Shown: positions 25,979-34,992 of the stretch, piece by piece
Numbering within the stretch: the first letter of the stretch is position 1
How the letters are laid out: each line of letters begins with the position of its first letter
Assembly: GCA_963776675.1 (NCBI GenBank)
Contig: CAVZNR010000047.1
Coordinates: forward strand, 21,658-85,657
Reading direction: 5' to 3'
From: Hyphomicrobium_A sp963776675
GTDB taxonomy: Bacteria; Pseudomonadota; Alphaproteobacteria; Rhizobiales; Hyphomicrobiaceae
Length of the DNA: 64,000 nt
Translations under genes and position numbers: made by a program
Notes under the pieces: generated by a model
Databases searched by the model: none
Told to the model about the DNA's origin: nothing
Seen by the model: only the letters and a program-made list of their open reading frames with translations

Positions 25979-27480
25979 GTGTTCGCCGAAAAGCTCATGC
26001 AACGCAAGCGCAACATCCCGGACAATACAGAGCAGGTCGATCGAATCGCCGAAGTCGAGCCGCAGATAGGAAAGCTGCAGGAGACGCTTGCGGAGACGAT
26101 CGCGCTGACGAGAGATGGGCGGCAAGACGAGGCCGTTACCTGCGTCCGGTCAAGTCACGTACAGGAGCGGCTGGAATAGCTCAGTGACCGGCTCGTTCAA
26201 TTCTTTCGTAAGGATGGGTTGCTGGCCGGGCGGCAGACGAGCGCCGAAACTTTGCAGAACGCGCTGCTCTTGCTCATCGGACTGAGCCTGGCTCTGGCGG
26301 CAGGACTCTCGTTCGCCCTCGGACGCTCGACGCGCCATTTCATGCAGAGCCTGCAGGCGCGCGCCAAGCATCTGGAAGGAGAGATGGAGCGCCGCCGTGA
26401 GACGGAAGCGACGCTGCAGCAAGCTCAGAAGATGGAGGCCGTGGGACAGCTGACAGGCGGCATCGCGCACGACTTCAACAATTTGCTGACCGTCATCATG
26501 GGCAATCTCGATACCTTGAAGCGACGCCTGAAACGCAAGGAACGAAGTCTGCCCAAACTTCGAAGAGCCGGCTGTTGCGAGAATGATCGAGATAGGCACA
26601 GCAAGCCTCCCGCAACGCGAGCCAAGCTCACCCATCGCCTGCTCGCCTTCGCGCGCCGGCAGCCGCTGGAGCCGGTGCGTACGGACTGCAACCGCCTCGT
26701 CTCGGAAATGTCGGAGATGCTGCGGCGTACGCTGGGAGAGACGGTTCAATTCGAGACCGTCTCGGGGGTGGACTTTGGCCGACCTTCGCGGATCCCAGCC
26801 AGCTCGAAAGCGCCTTACTCAATCTGGCCCTAATGCACAACACGCCATGCCGGAGGGCGGACACCTCACCATCGAGACGGCAAATAGTATCTCGACGAGG
26901 CCTACACGCGCGCGCTTCGGCGACTTGGAGGCGGGGCAGTACGTGCAGATCAGTGTCGCCGATACGGGCACGGGTATCGCACCCGACATCCTCGACCGCG
27001 TGTTCGAGCCCTTCTTCACCACAAAGCCACGGCTCCGGAACCGGGACTCGGCCTTGCGATGGTGCATGGTTTCGTGAAGCAGTCGGGAGGGCATGTCCGC
27101 ATCTATAGCGAGCTCGGCCACGGCACGACCGTGAAGATGTACTTCCCGCGCTCATCGAAGGCGGCCACGTTGCCGCGAGCGCCGGGCGGTGTCGACCTTG
27201 CGCGACGCCGATCGGCCCGCGCGCGCAGAGGAGACGATCCTCCTGGTGGAGGACAACGAAAGCGTGCGCGAGTACGCCCGCGCCGTGCTGCAGGAGCTCG
27301 GCTACATCGTGCGCGAGGCGGCCGACGCCCGCGAGGCCTTGACCTCGTCGAGAACGGCGCGCGCGATCGATCTCGCTGTTCACCGATGTCGTGCTGCCGG
27401 GTGGCATGAGCGGCCGCCAGTTGAGCGACACCACGTCGCTCAGGACCATGGCCGGAGATGCCGGTGCCAATCTTATCCCC
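25979..27480 (+). pseudogene. Degraded hybrid sensor histidine kinase (CHASE3-HisKA-HATPase-receiver)
   Basis: Recognisable blocks in order: a CHASE3-like end (EVEPQIGKLQETLAETIALT); an in-frame TAG at 26177-26179; a membrane helix (ALLLLIGLSLALAAGLSFAL); and the HisKA box EAVGQLTGGIAHDFNNLLTV. Next, in shifted phases, come LTHRLLAFARRQPLEP, ADPSQLESALLNLAL, MPEGGHLTIETANS, ISVADTGTGIAPDILDRVFE (ATPase G box) and HVRIYSELGHGTTVKMYFP. A receiver start follows (ETILLVEDNESVREYARAVL) and then FTDVVLPGGMSGRQLSD, where it fades. At least six phase changes plus a stop mean no functional kinase can be made as written. The N-terminal membrane segment is missing beyond the purine tract. Confidence 0.7.
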
Positions 27481-28302
27481 GCCTCCCCGCCTCCCCCATA
27501 CTGCTCTCACCCCTGTCCACCTGGGACGCGCAGCTGAGCGGCTTTGCGGGGCGGGGGCGGTGACCCGGATGAGGCAGCGTCCGTACCGTCGCGGGCGTTT
27601 GACGCGAGGTTTAGCTCACCTCGGATTCCGGGGCCGCGGATCGAGGCTGTGCATGCGTGGCAACACACTGCACGGACGCCCGTCGCGCAGCGGCGCTTCT
27701 ATGTAGCGAGGGCGCAGCAGCTCTAGGTCCTGGACGCGAGAGGCTCTCCCGAAGCGAGCGAGAGCCGGACCGATGAGCCCGCTGACGATGTGACCGCACC
27801 CTCGGCACGGCAGCAACCGGCGCGGGCGCTGAAGGGCTGCCCCATTTGTTGCAACAGGATCGCAGTGCTTCGGCGCCCGCGCTCCCTTCTTTTCGCAAAC
27901 CCTCGGGGCTGACGCCCGCGAGGCCGACGATGCATGCTCCACTTCACCTCTCCCAGGGCGGAGAGGTCGTGGCCCGCCATGAGGCGGGCGAGCGGGATGA
28001 GAGGCTCTTCACCGACGCCGCAACGTGCTTCACCCCCTCCCCCGGGGAAGCTCAGTATCGCGACGATGCTTGCGCGGCACCTCTCCCCGTCGGGCGAGCC
28101 GGAGGATGGAGATGCACGTTCGCCGGGTGTCTGACTCTTCGGGTCTGACACCCCGGGCACCACGGACAACAACAGGGTCAGACCCAGAGGGTCAGAGCCA
28201 CGGCACACGGCCGCGAAAAAGAGAGGTGTGCTCGGCTGGCTTCCCTCATGGGTGACTCGTCCTATAATCCAAGCTCGTTTGCGCGCGCGCACGTGTGCGC
28301 TT
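27481..28302. other. Gene-free region of about 820 bp with repeat fragments
   Basis: I see no convincing gene. From about 27940 the sequence holds palindrome-like pieces: CTCTCCC..GGGCGGAGAGG (about 27950-27970), CCCCCTCCCCCGGGG, and the phrase CACCTCTCCCCGTCGGGCG at 28078. Then comes a group of GGTCTGAC/GTCAGACC words at 28120-28200, including GGTGTCTGACTCTTCGGG followed by TCTGACACC and two GGGTCAGA copies. These resemble decayed dispersed miniature repeats. Confidence 0.5.
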
Positions 28303-28929
28303 ATGCCGAAACCACCCAGGGGCGGACGCTTGCAACAGATTGCCGTGTATCTCTACCGGTCGACCGGGGCCGCGATCGCTATCGCTCTGATGGAGGTGCT
28401 CGCCCGCGTCGCCGAGGAGCCGCTCTCGCGCGTGCCGTTCGTGACGTCGATCGTGCTGGTGATGGCGATACCCGACAGCATCCCGGCGCGGGCCTACAAC
28501 GTGGTTGCCGGCCATATGCTGAGCTGCGTGGCGGGGCTCAGCGCCTTCTGGCTGCTGGGCTCGGGCGATGCCGCCTGCGCCGTGGGGCTGGGACTGGCAC
28601 TGCTTCTGATGCTGCTCGCGCAGGCGCTGCACCCGCCGGCGGGAATCAACGCATTCCTCATCGCGGCGTACGGGCTGCCGCTGTCGTGGGCCATCAGCCC
28701 GGTTCTGGTGGGGGCCATCTTCCTCGTCGGCTACAAACGCGTCTGGTGGCAGACGGAGCAGTGGCTTCGCACCACCGACGCCTACAACAACTTGCCGACG
28801 TCGCCCGACTGGGTCGCCGGCACGGTGGACGCCGGCGCCCTGCTCAAGTGGCGTCCGTATTGGCGCCAGGGCAAGGCAACGACCGACAGCAAGACCGAAA
28901 GAAAGCCGAAGCAAAAGCGGCGCAGTTGA
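28303..28929 (+). CDS. HPP-family integral membrane protein
   Basis: This 208-residue protein has four membrane helices (about residues 15-150) and the family's namesake motif in QALHPPAGINAFLIA. Other typical segments are VPFVTSIVLVMAIPDSIPAR and ISPVLVGAIFLVGYKRVWW. HPP proteins have been linked to nitrite transport in plants and cyanobacteria, while bacterial roles vary. The C-terminus is Lys/Arg-rich and cytosolic. I start at ATG 28303; the frame to 28228 adds an Arg-rich leader. The next gene begins 85 bp downstream and may share the transcript. Confidence 0.85.
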   Translation: MPKPPRGGRLQQIAVYLYRSTGAAIAIALMEVLARVAEEPLSRVPFVTSIVLVMAIPDSIPARAYNVVAGHMLSCVAGLSAFWLLGSGDAACAVGLGLALLLMLLAQALHPPAGINAFLIAAYGLPLSWAISPVLVGAIFLVGYKRVWWQTEQWLRTTDAYNNLPTSPDWVAGTVDAGALLKWRPYWRQGKATTDSKTERKPKQKRRS

Positions 28930-29014
28930 TCTCGCCCTCACCACAAAATAGCCCGCAAAGGACGCCCCTGGGCCCGACTCAAGCTATACCCCAGGCTAGC
29001 CACATGGGGGTCGC

Positions 29015-29818
29015 ATGCTCGAAAGCGTGATGATGCTTTGGTTCGTGCTGACGGCAATGTCGGTACTGTACCTGGCAATCGATATCCGGCACACGCCGGA
29101 GAACCCGGTGCTCAAGTGGGGCTTCCTGCTGTTGACGCTCTACGCGGGGCCGGTCGGGCTGCTGCTCTACATCTTCGGGTGTCGCAAGCGCGATCCCGTC
29201 GAGCACGAACGCTTCGTCTCCGCGCGCTGGCGCCAGGTTCTGGGCTCGACCATGCATTGCGTGGCCGGCGATGGCGTCGGCATCCTGGCGGGCGCCGTGA
29301 TTGGCGCCATTATCGCGCTGCCGCTGCTCGCCGACATTGCCCTGGAGTACGTGCTGGGCTTCGCCTTCGGCTGGACGATCTTCCAGGCACTCTTCATGAA
29401 GGACATGGCGGGCGGCTCCTACAGCCGCTCCTTGAAGAGCACGTTCATTCCCGAGCTGCTCTCGATGAACTGCCTGATGGGCGGCATGATCCCGGTGATG
29501 GTGCTGGCCTGGCGCGCCGTGCCCGAGGCGCACGATCCCACGCAAGGCCTCTTCTGGTTTCGCATGTCGATGGCGCTGATGGTGGGCTTTGCCGCCGCCT
29601 ACCCGATGAACTGGTGGCTCGTCTCGAACCACCTGAAGCACGGCATGATGACGATGCCGGCGCCGGGCGGCATGGCTTCGAAGACCAAGGCCGCGAAAAA
29701 GAAGAGCGGCATGGACATGCCGCCGCCGGTCTCGCGGGAGCGCATCGCCATCGCCGCCGCGGTTTCCTTCGCCGTGCTCTTCATCGGGTTGTTTGTCGCG
29801 ATCGCCGGGCGCGGCTAG
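29015..29818 (+). CDS. DUF4396 family membrane protein
   Basis: The protein has 267 residues, several membrane helices, and DUF4396 landmarks: WGFLLLTLYAGPVGLLLYIF near the N-terminus, HCVAGDGVGILAGAVIGA, and the conserved Met/His-rich AYPMNWWLVSNHLKHGMMT. His/Met-rich loops around VSNHLKHGMM suggest metal binding, which is inference. Its stop overlaps the convergent dioxygenase stop in the shared CTAG (29815-29818). Confidence 0.88.
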   Translation: MLESVMMLWFVLTAMSVLYLAIDIRHTPENPVLKWGFLLLTLYAGPVGLLLYIFGCRKRDPVEHERFVSARWRQVLGSTMHCVAGDGVGILAGAVIGAIIALPLLADIALEYVLGFAFGWTIFQALFMKDMAGGSYSRSLKSTFIPELLSMNCLMGGMIPVMVLAWRAVPEAHDPTQGLFWFRMSMALMVGFAAAYPMNWWLVSNHLKHGMMTMPAPGGMASKTKAAKKKSGMDMPPPVSRERIAIAAAVSFAVLFIGLFVAIAGRG

Positions 29819-30483
29819 CCCGCGAGCACGACGTCGAACGTGCCGACGAGAGCTTTATCCTCGAGGCGATCGCCGGGCCTAAGCTTCACGATGACGCTGT
29901 CGCGCTGGCGCGGATCGCGGATGCCGTTGAGGATGCCGTCGCGCGCATTCAGCGGCTCGCCCTCGACGTACATCTGCGTGATGAGCGGGGTGTGTCCCGG
30001 TGCGGTGATGGCGAAGTGAATGTGCGGCGTGCGGCCGGGATAGGCGACCGGCTTGATCGTGCGGAACGTATAGGCGCCGTCGGCCGCGGCACGCGTGCGC
30101 CCACGTCCCTGAAATCCGGCGTCGCGCTCGCGCAGCCAATGCGTGTCACGCGGATGGCGATAGATGCCGGTCGCATCGCATTGCCAGATCTCGACCGCCG
30201 CACCGGGGATCGGGGCGCCGGACGTATCGAGGATGCGCCCCATGACGTGGGTGATCTCGCCCTGAGCGCGTGCCGCCTCGCCCATGACGCGCACCAGATC
30301 GTTGTCGATGTCCCCCAGCCAGTCGGTGGGATAGAAGGGCCCTTCGGTCTGGGCGGGTGTGACGACGAGATTTGTCGCCGCCAGCGCACTTTGTGTGCCC
30401 GGCACCAGTGACGCCGTGGCGAACGCCGCAAGCCCTTTGACGACGTGGCGGCGGCCGAGCTGCGGGGTGAGGATGTGCGACAT
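29815..30483 (-). CDS. Exported intradiol ring-cleavage dioxygenase family protein
   Basis: This 222-residue protein belongs to the protocatechuate 3,4-dioxygenase beta-type family, which opens catechol rings between the hydroxyls using Fe(III). The N-terminus has a Tat-like signal (GRRHVVKGLAAFATASL). The mature enzyme shows QTEGPFYPTDWLGDIDNDL, IPGAAVEIWQCDATGIYRHP with a ligand Tyr, YPGRTPHIHFAITAPGH with the two His of HIH, and a second Tyr in IKPVAYPGRTP, so 2 Tyr and 2 His are present. Tat-exported intradiol homologues occur widely with unknown substrates. I start at 30483, since the longer frame is not coding-like. It converges with DUF4396 and shares 4 bp. Confidence 0.88.
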   Translation of the reverse strand: MSHILTPQLGRRHVVKGLAAFATASLVPGTQSALAATNLVVTPAQTEGPFYPTDWLGDIDNDLVRVMGEAARAQGEITHVMGRILDTSGAPIPGAAVEIWQCDATGIYRHPRDTHWLRERDAGFQGRGRTRAAADGAYTFRTIKPVAYPGRTPHIHFAITAPGHTPLITQMYVEGEPLNARDGILNGIRDPRQRDSVIVKLRPGDRLEDKALVGTFDVVLAG

Positions 30484-30656
30484 GTGCGGCAGGATCCCAT
30501 GGGCCTGGAGAAGGATGTGGGGGCGCCGGCCGCCACCTGCAATCGAACGCGGGGAGCCCGGAAATTCCGTCGGCGGCACTTTGGCTTCGCACCAACGAGC
30601 GCGGCGCTCTAAGGTCGTGTGCGAAAAGACAGGATCGGACCAGGGGATCGGGGGAA

Positions 30657-31373
30657 ATGGCAGATACGCGCGTCGCCGTGGTCACCGGGGCCAACCGCGG
30701 GATCGGATTGGCGATCGTACGCCTGCTTGCGCGCCAGGGGCTGACCGCGGTTCTCACGGCCCGGGATGCGCAGAAAGGTGACGCGGCCGCTGCCGCACTC
30801 GCCGCGGACGGGCTGCAGGTGCCAGTGGTCGCGCTCGACGTGTGCAGCGACGACAGCGTCCGCACCGCGATTGCGCGGGTCGTCGAGCTTTTCGGGCGCG
30901 TCGACGTTCTGGTCAACAACGCCGCCATCCTCAGAGAGGGCTTCTCGCCCGAGGATGCCAGCGTGCTCGATGCCCCCGCCGACGTCGTGCTCGAGACCTT
31001 CGAGGTCAACACGCTGGGGCCATTGCGCCTTATTCAGGCGGTGGTCCCGCATATGAAGCGGTTCGGCTACGGACGTATCGTCAACGTGTCCTCGGGTGCG
31101 GGCCAGCTCGCCGAAATGGGGGGCGGCTTCCCCGCCTACAGGATGTCGAAGGCGGCGCTCAATGCGCTGACCCGCATCACCGCTGCGGAGCTCGGCCCGG
31201 GGGACATCAAGATCAACGCCATGTGTCCGGGCTGGGTGCGAACGGATCTCGGCGGACCCAATGCAACGCGCACGCCCGAGAAGGGCGCAGAGACCGCGGT
31301 GTGGCTCGCCGGCCTGCCCGCGGACGGTCCCACGGGCGGTTTCTTCCGCGATATGAAGCCTATTGCTTGGTGA
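30657..31373 (+). CDS. Short-chain dehydrogenase/reductase (carbonyl-reductase type)
   Basis: The protein has 238 residues. The NAD(P) motif TGANRGIGLAIVRLLARQG is at residues 10-28, DVCSDDSV near 62, the structural NNAAI after FGRVDVLV, the catalytic Ser in GRIVNVSSGAG, and Tyr/Lys in PAYRMSKAALNAL. The end (MCPGWVRTDLGGPNATRTPE then AVWLAGLP) is like plant and human carbonyl reductases. The ATG at 30657 follows GGGGGAA. The substrate is not predictable. The divergent neighbour is the intradiol dioxygenase, so a shared role in aromatic or carbonyl metabolism is possible but unproven. Confidence 0.92.
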   Translation: MADTRVAVVTGANRGIGLAIVRLLARQGLTAVLTARDAQKGDAAAAALAADGLQVPVVALDVCSDDSVRTAIARVVELFGRVDVLVNNAAILREGFSPEDASVLDAPADVVLETFEVNTLGPLRLIQAVVPHMKRFGYGRIVNVSSGAGQLAEMGGGFPAYRMSKAALNALTRITAAELGPGDIKINAMCPGWVRTDLGGPNATRTPEKGAETAVWLAGLPADGPTGGFFRDMKPIAW

Positions 31374-31388
31374 GGGCCTCGCGGGGCC

Positions 31389-31568
31389 TCACAGCCCGCG
31401 CACGAGATTGCCGACCATCAGCGTGACGTACGCCGTGATCGCCAGCCAGAACTCCTGGTGCGGGAGATAGCGCGGCACGCCGAGGAAGCCGAGCTTGGTG
31501 ACGAGCGCCAGCAGCGCCAGCGTCAGCGAGATCAGGAAGATCGCAATGGTCGGTGGATTGAGCCGCAT
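31389..31568 (-). CDS. Two-helix small membrane protein
   Basis: The product has 59 residues with start ATG 31568 after GGGGGAG. Two hydrophobic stretches (TIAIFLISLTLALLALVTKL and LAITAYVTLMVGNLV) are linked by a short loop containing RYLPHQEF. This is a frequent type in Rhizobiales with no named function. Its stop lies 15 bp from the SDR stop, tail to tail. Confidence 0.7.
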   Translation of the reverse strand: MRLNPPTIAIFLISLTLALLALVTKLGFLGVPRYLPHQEFWLAITAYVTLMVGNLVRGL

Positions 31569-31707
31569 GCAAGAATCTCCCCCGATGGTTGCGCGGTTCG
31601 GGCCGGCATGGACTGCCGGTCGGGGGAGCATATCACGGGATTATGTGGGCCACGCAACCTTGGCCCGCCAAGCCGCGGCGGGCTGTGGTGGCCGGAGGGC
31701 CGAAGGC

Positions 31708-32202
31708 CTAGAGGGTGCGGGCGGTCCGCAGCGACGACAGGGCCGGAATCTCGTCGCCGGCCTCCAGGAGGAAGCGGACAGGCTTGGCATCCGGGTTCGA
31801 CTGATCGCGGCAGGTGACCAGCAGCAGCCGCGCCGGCCGCTCCGATGAAGCCAGCACCAGCGCGCTGTCGAGCTTGTCGATGGTGACCACGTCGAGCACC
31901 CGATCGTGCCCGCCAGACGAAATCGTGATGCGGTCCCCGACCGCCACCGGCTTGCTGAAAACCGCGGCGCTGGCATCGTGGACCACGTGAGTGAGCCAGA
32001 ATTGCTCGCTGCCGGAGATGATGGCAGGCGCAGCGTGCTTGTTGCCGTCAGAACCGTCCATAGAGGCAAGCGCGCGCTGGAAGCCGCGCTCGACGACGGC
32101 GTCGCCATTCCCGAACGACAGCGCCGCGACGCCCACGCCCACGGCTGCGACGCCCAATGCGGCGACCGGCAGGTTCGTCAGCCCATAGACCCGTCTGGCC
32201 AT
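31708..32202 (-). CDS. Sortase-like exported protein
   Basis: This 164-residue protein has an N-terminal membrane/signal segment (residues 9-30) followed by a beta-rich domain. Its last third (GHDRVLDVVTIDKLDSALVL, then RPARLLLVTCRDQSN, then KPVRFLLEAGDE) follows the order of sortase core strands, in which the catalytic Cys lies in a TLxTC motif followed by a strand with the Arg. Upstream, the segment FWLTHVVHDASAAVFSKPVAVGD could supply the catalytic His. Proteobacterial sortases normally come with a target protein carrying an LPxTG signal, and I see none nearby. The assignment is tentative. Confidence 0.5.
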   Translation of the reverse strand: MARRVYGLTNLPVAALGVAAVGVGVAALSFGNGDAVVERGFQRALASMDGSDGNKHAAPAIISGSEQFWLTHVVHDASAAVFSKPVAVGDRITISSGGHDRVLDVVTIDKLDSALVLASSERPARLLLVTCRDQSNPDAKPVRFLLEAGDEIPALSSLRTARTL

Positions 32203-32355
32203 GATTTGCTCCGGTTAGGTCCCGTCCTCCCGTCGTCTGGGAGGCTAGAGGTTTCAGTTAACGGCCACGCCACGATATCACATTACCAAATGTTAGGGGT
32301 GGAGGAGAGACCGTCAAGGGCTCCCAGCAGAGCCCGAGCCTCTCCCCCACACACC

Positions 32356-32736
32356 TCACCGCGGGGAGGCGTACTCGCGGCGAAGGTGTCTGAAGAAGGC
32401 AAGGTTGAACGCGACAAGCCCCGAAAAGATGCCGCCGAGCAGCAGAAATGCCGTGAAACCGCTGGTCCGCGGCAGCCGGCTGGCGGCCCCGGTATGCGGC
32501 ACCGGCACCGCCGTGGCCACCACCGCAGCCGCGATCAATGGGCTGTCGTTGAGGGAAAACTTCAAGAGTTCTCCGGCACTTGAGCTGACGGCCAGGATGT
32601 CGCCCAGCCGGTGCGTGGCGACCGACGTCCGCTCGTAGGTGCTGATCGCCAGGGCGAACATCGAGAACAGCACGAGGCCGATAAAGGCATCGCCCATCGT
32701 GCGAAGAAACATCCGAAAAGGCCCGCTGCTCGACAT
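32356..32736 (-). CDS. Small membrane protein upstream of the sortase-like gene
   Basis: A 126-residue product starts at ATG 32736 (MSSSGPFRMFLRTMGDAF). It has one N-terminal membrane helix (IGLVLFSMFALAISTYER), a short extracytoplasmic stretch, two further hydrophobic pieces (IAAAVVATAVPVPHTGA and AFLLLGGIFSGLVAFNLAFF), and a basic C-terminal end. It is on the same strand as the sortase-like gene, 153 bp upstream, so the two could be one unit. No family is recognised. Confidence 0.55.
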   Translation of the reverse strand: MSSSGPFRMFLRTMGDAFIGLVLFSMFALAISTYERTSVATHRLGDILAVSSSAGELLKFSLNDSPLIAAAVVATAVPVPHTGAASRLPRTSGFTAFLLLGGIFSGLVAFNLAFFRHLRREYASPR

Positions 32737-33053
32737 TTCCCGAAAACCTCGCGTGCGTTTTGCTGTTTGCGGCCATGCTGCCGGTTCGGCGCAAATCGGC
32801 CAGTACATGGAGGAATGCTACACCCGCCTGTGTGGCGGGCTTTGGCCGAGATTGTGGCGATTGCATCGTATTCTTTTGATTAACAAAGGCAGAATTGGAG
32901 ATGTGGCCGGCCGGTTACGGCCGACATCGGGTGCTGGGCCGCAAAGCCCGGAAAGATCACGACGTATTGATGTTGTGCGGTGCGAAGGATAGTGTCCGCG
33001 CCGTTTGGCTGCGCGCGTACGCCGCGCTCCGTGACAAGGGGAAAACCGGGCCC

Positions 33054-34256
33054 ATGGGCTTCATCGCCGACAGCTTGAACCGAATCCAGCCCTCCGCGAC
33101 CATCGCCGTTTCGACCAAGGCACGCCAGCTCAAGGCGGCCGGCCGCGACGTGATCTCTCTATCGGCCGGTGAGCCGGACTTCGACACGCCTGAGAACGTC
33201 AAGGCGGCCGCCGTCCGCGCGCTCGCCGCCGGCCACACCAAGTACACCGACGTCGACGGCATTCCCGAGCTCAAGGCCGCGATCGTGCGCAAGTTCGCGC
33301 GTGAGAACGGCATCGACTACAAGCCGAGCCAGATCTCGGTCGGCACCGGCGGCAAGCAGGTGATCTACAACGCGCTGCTCGCCACGCTCAATCCCGGCGA
33401 CGAGGTCGTGCTTCCCGCACCCTGCTGGGTTTCCTACGCCGACATCGTCATGCTCGCCGGCGCCACACCGGTGTTTGCCGAGACGCGCCTGGAGGACGGC
33501 TACAAGCTCAAGCCCGCCGGGCTGGAAGCGGCGATCACGCCCAAGACCAAGTGGCTGATCTTCAATTCGCCGTCCAATCCGACTGGCGCCGCCTACTCGA
33601 AGGACGAGATGAAGGCGCTGACGGATGTGCTGCTGCGCCACGAGCACGTGTGGGTGTTGAGCGACGATATCTACGAGCATCTGCTCTACGACGGCCTGAC
33701 GTTTGCGACGCCGGTCGCCGTCGAGCCGCGCCTGTTCGACCGCACCCTCACTATGAACGGGCTGTCGAAGGCCTACTGTATGACCGGCTGGCGGCTCGGC
33801 TACGCGGGTGGCCCCGAGGTGCTGATCAACGCCATGCGCAAGCTGCAGTCGCAGTCCACATCGAACCCGTGCTCGATCACGCAGTGGGCGGCCGTCGAAG
33901 CGCTCGATGGTCCGCAGGACTTCATCGCCGCCAACAACGCCAAGTTCGTCGAACGCCGCGATCTGGTGGTGTCGATGCTCAACCAGGCGAGCGGCCTGAC
34001 GTGCCCCAAACCCAACGGCGCCTTCTATGTCTATCCGAGCTGTGCCGGGGCCATCGGCAAGACGACCCCGTCCGGCAAGGCGATTGCCACGGATGAGGAC
34101 TTCGCTACGGCGTTGCTGGAGGAGGAAGGCGTTGCCGTGGTGCACGGGGCGGCATTTGCCGGCTCGCCTGCATTCCGCGTCTCCTACGCAACCTCGAAGG
34201 AGATCCTCGAGGACGCGTGCCTGCGCATCCAGCGCTTTTGCGGGAATTTAAAGTGA
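33054..34256 (+). CDS. aatA: Aspartate aminotransferase (class I/II, alphaproteobacterial AatA type)
   Basis: The 400-residue enzyme uses PLP to exchange amino groups between aspartate and 2-oxoglutarate, and some members also act on prephenate. It has VISLSAGEPDFDTPENVK near residue 36, TDVDGIPELK, the PLP-contacting NSPSNPTGAAY, and the Schiff-base Lys239 in NGLSKAYCMTGWRLGY. The substrate-carboxylate Arg is in FRVSYATS near the end. Residues around it match rhizobial AatA-type enzymes closely. I start at ATG 33054 (GFIADSLNRIQPSATI). The longer frame adds a Trp/Arg-rich leader unlike the family. Confidence 0.93.
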   Translation: MGFIADSLNRIQPSATIAVSTKARQLKAAGRDVISLSAGEPDFDTPENVKAAAVRALAAGHTKYTDVDGIPELKAAIVRKFARENGIDYKPSQISVGTGGKQVIYNALLATLNPGDEVVLPAPCWVSYADIVMLAGATPVFAETRLEDGYKLKPAGLEAAITPKTKWLIFNSPSNPTGAAYSKDEMKALTDVLLRHEHVWVLSDDIYEHLLYDGLTFATPVAVEPRLFDRTLTMNGLSKAYCMTGWRLGYAGGPEVLINAMRKLQSQSTSNPCSITQWAAVEALDGPQDFIAANNAKFVERRDLVVSMLNQASGLTCPKPNGAFYVYPSCAGAIGKTTPSGKAIATDEDFATALLEEEGVAVVHGAAFAGSPAFRVSYATSKEILEDACLRIQRFCGNLK

Positions 34257-34379
34257 CGACACAGCCGGCAGGCGGCCGATTCCGGCCCCTGCCGCACCTG
34301 TCTTTATTGGCGTATCGGACTGATCGTCGTGCTGGTGGCGCTGGCCGCCACTTGGCTCGTGCAGAAAATAGCGGTTTAG
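34253..34379 (+). pseudogene. Short single-helix membrane peptide, one-base frame break
   Basis: A GTG at 34253 overlaps the aatA stop (GTGA). It gives VTTQPAGGRFRPLPHLSL; one base out of phase the sequence continues YWRIGLIVVLVALAATWLVQ and KIAV before a TAG at 34377-34379. Removing one T in TCTTTAT (about 34308) would join them into a 41-residue protein with a single membrane helix, a plausible small gene coupled to aatA. As written it is broken. Confidence 0.35.
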
Positions 34380-34385
34380 CGCGCG

Positions 34386-34613
34386 TTAGGCGGTGGCGCG
34401 CCCGTGCCAATGGCCGGCAACCCAATCGCGCAGCCACATCCGGCGCAGATATCTCTGCGCGCGCAGTATCCGGATCGATGCGGGGCGCGATGCGCGCACC
34501 GTCAAAGCCGTACCCGTCCTGCGAATGACTTGGGGCCGGGGCTCCGGCAGATCCTCGGCAGCCATGGCGTATCCCGCCGCATGAGCCGCCGATCTGAGCG
34601 CCTGCATTTTCAT
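34386..34613 (-). CDS. Hypothetical 75-residue basic protein
   Basis: The ATG at 34613 is preceded by AGAGG. The product is Arg/Ala-rich with RYLRRMWLRDWVAGHWHG near the end. No family is recognised. Ribosome site and position make it possible but not certain; it could be spurious. Confidence 0.3.
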   Translation of the reverse strand: MKMQALRSAAHAAGYAMAAEDLPEPRPQVIRRTGTALTVRASRPASIRILRAQRYLRRMWLRDWVAGHWHGRATA

Positions 34614-34992
34614 AGCACGCCTCTGTTCCTGCGGACCGGAGCCCCTCGCGGCCCGTGTTGCCGGTTCGTCGCCGATGAAGCCTAAGACGAACCGGCGCGC
34701 ACATAATGCGTCAATCGTTGGTTTGTTCCAAGCAGTAATCCATGAGCTGCATCAAGTTTGATGGGCATTATCGTGAGTGCTTTTTCTTCATTCCAGTTGT
34801 GCGTTGCAATATTGGTTGGGCGAACAACTGCAACGCGGAATTGGGCATGCGCGAGCAACACGAGTTTTGTTTCGCTCGGGGCTTGCGCTGCGCCTGGGGC
34901 GGCGCGAACATGCCTTAGCCGCGTTTTCCTCATCCGAGGCGCGGGGGACGCGGCGTTTCGCGGCCGCGCGCCTCCAGCCAAGGGAGGAAAAA
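34614..34992. other. Spacer upstream of the EF-G-like gene, with two inverted repeats
   Basis: No gene is evident. An 11-bp perfect inverted repeat (GCCGGTTCGTC with GACGAACCGGC) lies at 34660-34696 around a 15-base loop. An 8-bp one (GCGTTGCA with TGCAACGC) lies at 34801-34836. The second falls in the probable leader of the EF-G-like gene. The local sequence around 34700-34830 is richer in A/T than its surroundings, as expected for a promoter region. Confidence 0.45.
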
